The notes below the pieces were generated by a model that did no database searches, had not been told where the DNA came from, and saw only the letters and a program-made list of their open reading frames with translations. This document shows positions 23,088 through 23,476 of a stretch of DNA of 23,476 nt, piece after piece (within the stretch, counting starts at the first letter, position 1; each line of letters begins with the position of its first letter). Source of the stretch: Thermoplasmata archaeon (GTDB lineage: Archaea; Thermoplasmatota; Thermoplasmata; GCA-020350865); the NCBI GenBank assembly GCA_020351895.1, contig CP070672.1, forward strand, positions 2,152,581 through 2,176,056. Direction: 5' to 3'. The translations under genes were made by a program, and so were the position numbers.

Positions 23088-23097
23088 GTATAAAAAG
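23088..23097 (+). promoter_or_regulatory. TATA box of the ribonucleotide reductase gene
   Basis: GTATAAAAAG fits the archaeal TATA consensus and predicts a start near 23115, giving a leader of about 75 bases before the ATG at 23193. Confidence 0.5.
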
Positions 23098-23192
23098 TCT
23101 TTTAAAGTCAATTAGTTATTCACCTTTTACCTCGGTATTTTGCTTTCTGTTTGAAATACTGGGTATACAATCTCTCTCAGAAGGGATGCTAA

Positions 23193-23476
23193 ATGGAAAC
23201 TTTAAATAAAGAGATTAGCAATGGTACTCTCGATATGAGTGAAAAACAAGGATCAAAATCAAAAAAAGAACAGAAAATAGAATTGACACAGAATGCCATT
23301 ACAGTTCTGGAGCGAAGGTACCTTAAAAAGAACGACAAAGGAAGGGTTATAGAGAAACCAGAGGACATGTTTCACAGGGTTTCCAAGAACATAGCTTCCG
23401 CTGATGCAAAGTACGATAAAAATGCAGATGTAAAAAACGTTGAAGCTGAATTCTATGATGTCATGACCAAGTTGGA
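23193..23476 (+). CDS. nrdJ: Ribonucleotide reductase, probably class II (B12-dependent), 3' partial
   Basis: The first 94 codons are visible; the gene runs off the right edge. After a charged, Lys/Glu-rich leader of about 30 residues comes LTQNAITVLERRYLKKN, then KPEDMFHRVSKNIASA and AEFYDVMTKL. This is the usual N-terminus of adenosylcobalamin-dependent ribonucleotide reductases that lack an ATP-cone. The enzyme makes deoxyribonucleotides without oxygen. The ATG at 23193 has an AGAAGGGA ribosome site; Met at 23235 is an alternative. The class call rests on this N-terminus only, since the catalytic cysteines are outside the window. The repeats upstream suggest regulated expression. Confidence 0.8.
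   Translation, partial: METLNKEISNGTLDMSEKQGSKSKKEQKIELTQNAITVLERRYLKKNDKGRVIEKPEDMFHRVSKNIASADAKYDKNADVKNVEAEFYDVMTKL

Overview
The window comes from an archaeon, most likely a Thermoplasmatota-type euryarchaeote. The S13-S4-S11-RpoD ribosomal/RNA polymerase cluster is archaeal, with an iron-sulfur domain in RpoD. The archaeal RPA gene pair, an archaeal-type thymidylate synthase, tRNA genes without encoded CCA, and TATA-type promoters (some leaderless) agree with this. Many starts are GTG or TTG. The lineage call is inference from gene content; no marker gene was compared.

Layout, left to right. (1) 1-3.9 kb, plus strand: the 3' part of a GCS2-type carboxylate-amine ligase, an amidohydrolase 4 bases later, and a protein joining a Cdc48/VAT-like N-domain to a von Willebrand A domain. 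(2) 3.9-6.1 kb: a double zinc-ribbon protein, a tRNA-Leu(GAG) surrounded by partial copies of itself, thymidylate synthase, and a stretch of hairpins. (3) 6.1-9.3 kb: a CDIN1/C15orf41-like TPD nuclease-fold gene, head to head with the operon for the large RPA subunit and its OB-fold partner. (4) 9.3-13.2 kb, minus strand: a membrane zinc-ribbon protein, then rpoD, S11, S4 and S13 (transcribed in the order S13 to RpoD). (5) 13.3-15.7 kb, minus strand: a DUF47/PhoU-like regulator and a PiT phosphate permease, with a perfect palindrome upstream, and a small thioredoxin-fold gene with a puzzling start. (6) 15.9-18.7 kb, minus strand: a His/Cys-rich membrane-anchored peptide, a DsbD-like fusion (exported domain, thioredoxin, CcdA) and a membrane-anchored TlpA-like thioredoxin, together an extracytoplasmic thiol-redox and possibly metal-handling module. 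(7) 18.8-19.9 kb: a small ORF, a tRNA-Pro(CGG), repeated copies of its 3' end, and two GC-rich structured islands that may be small RNA genes. (8) 19.9-22.9 kb: a winged-helix STAND-type ATPase, a KaiC-like ATPase and two small membrane proteins. (9) 23.2 kb to the end: the start of a probable class II ribonucleotide reductase, preceded by repeated operator-like motifs.

Two nucleotide-supply genes (thymidylate synthase and ribonucleotide reductase) and a single-strand-DNA-binding operon give the window a DNA-metabolism flavour. The least ordinary parts are the Cdc48N-VWA fusion next to the ligase/amidohydrolase pair, the CDIN1-like gene facing RPA, and the tRNA-end repeats at both tRNA loci.
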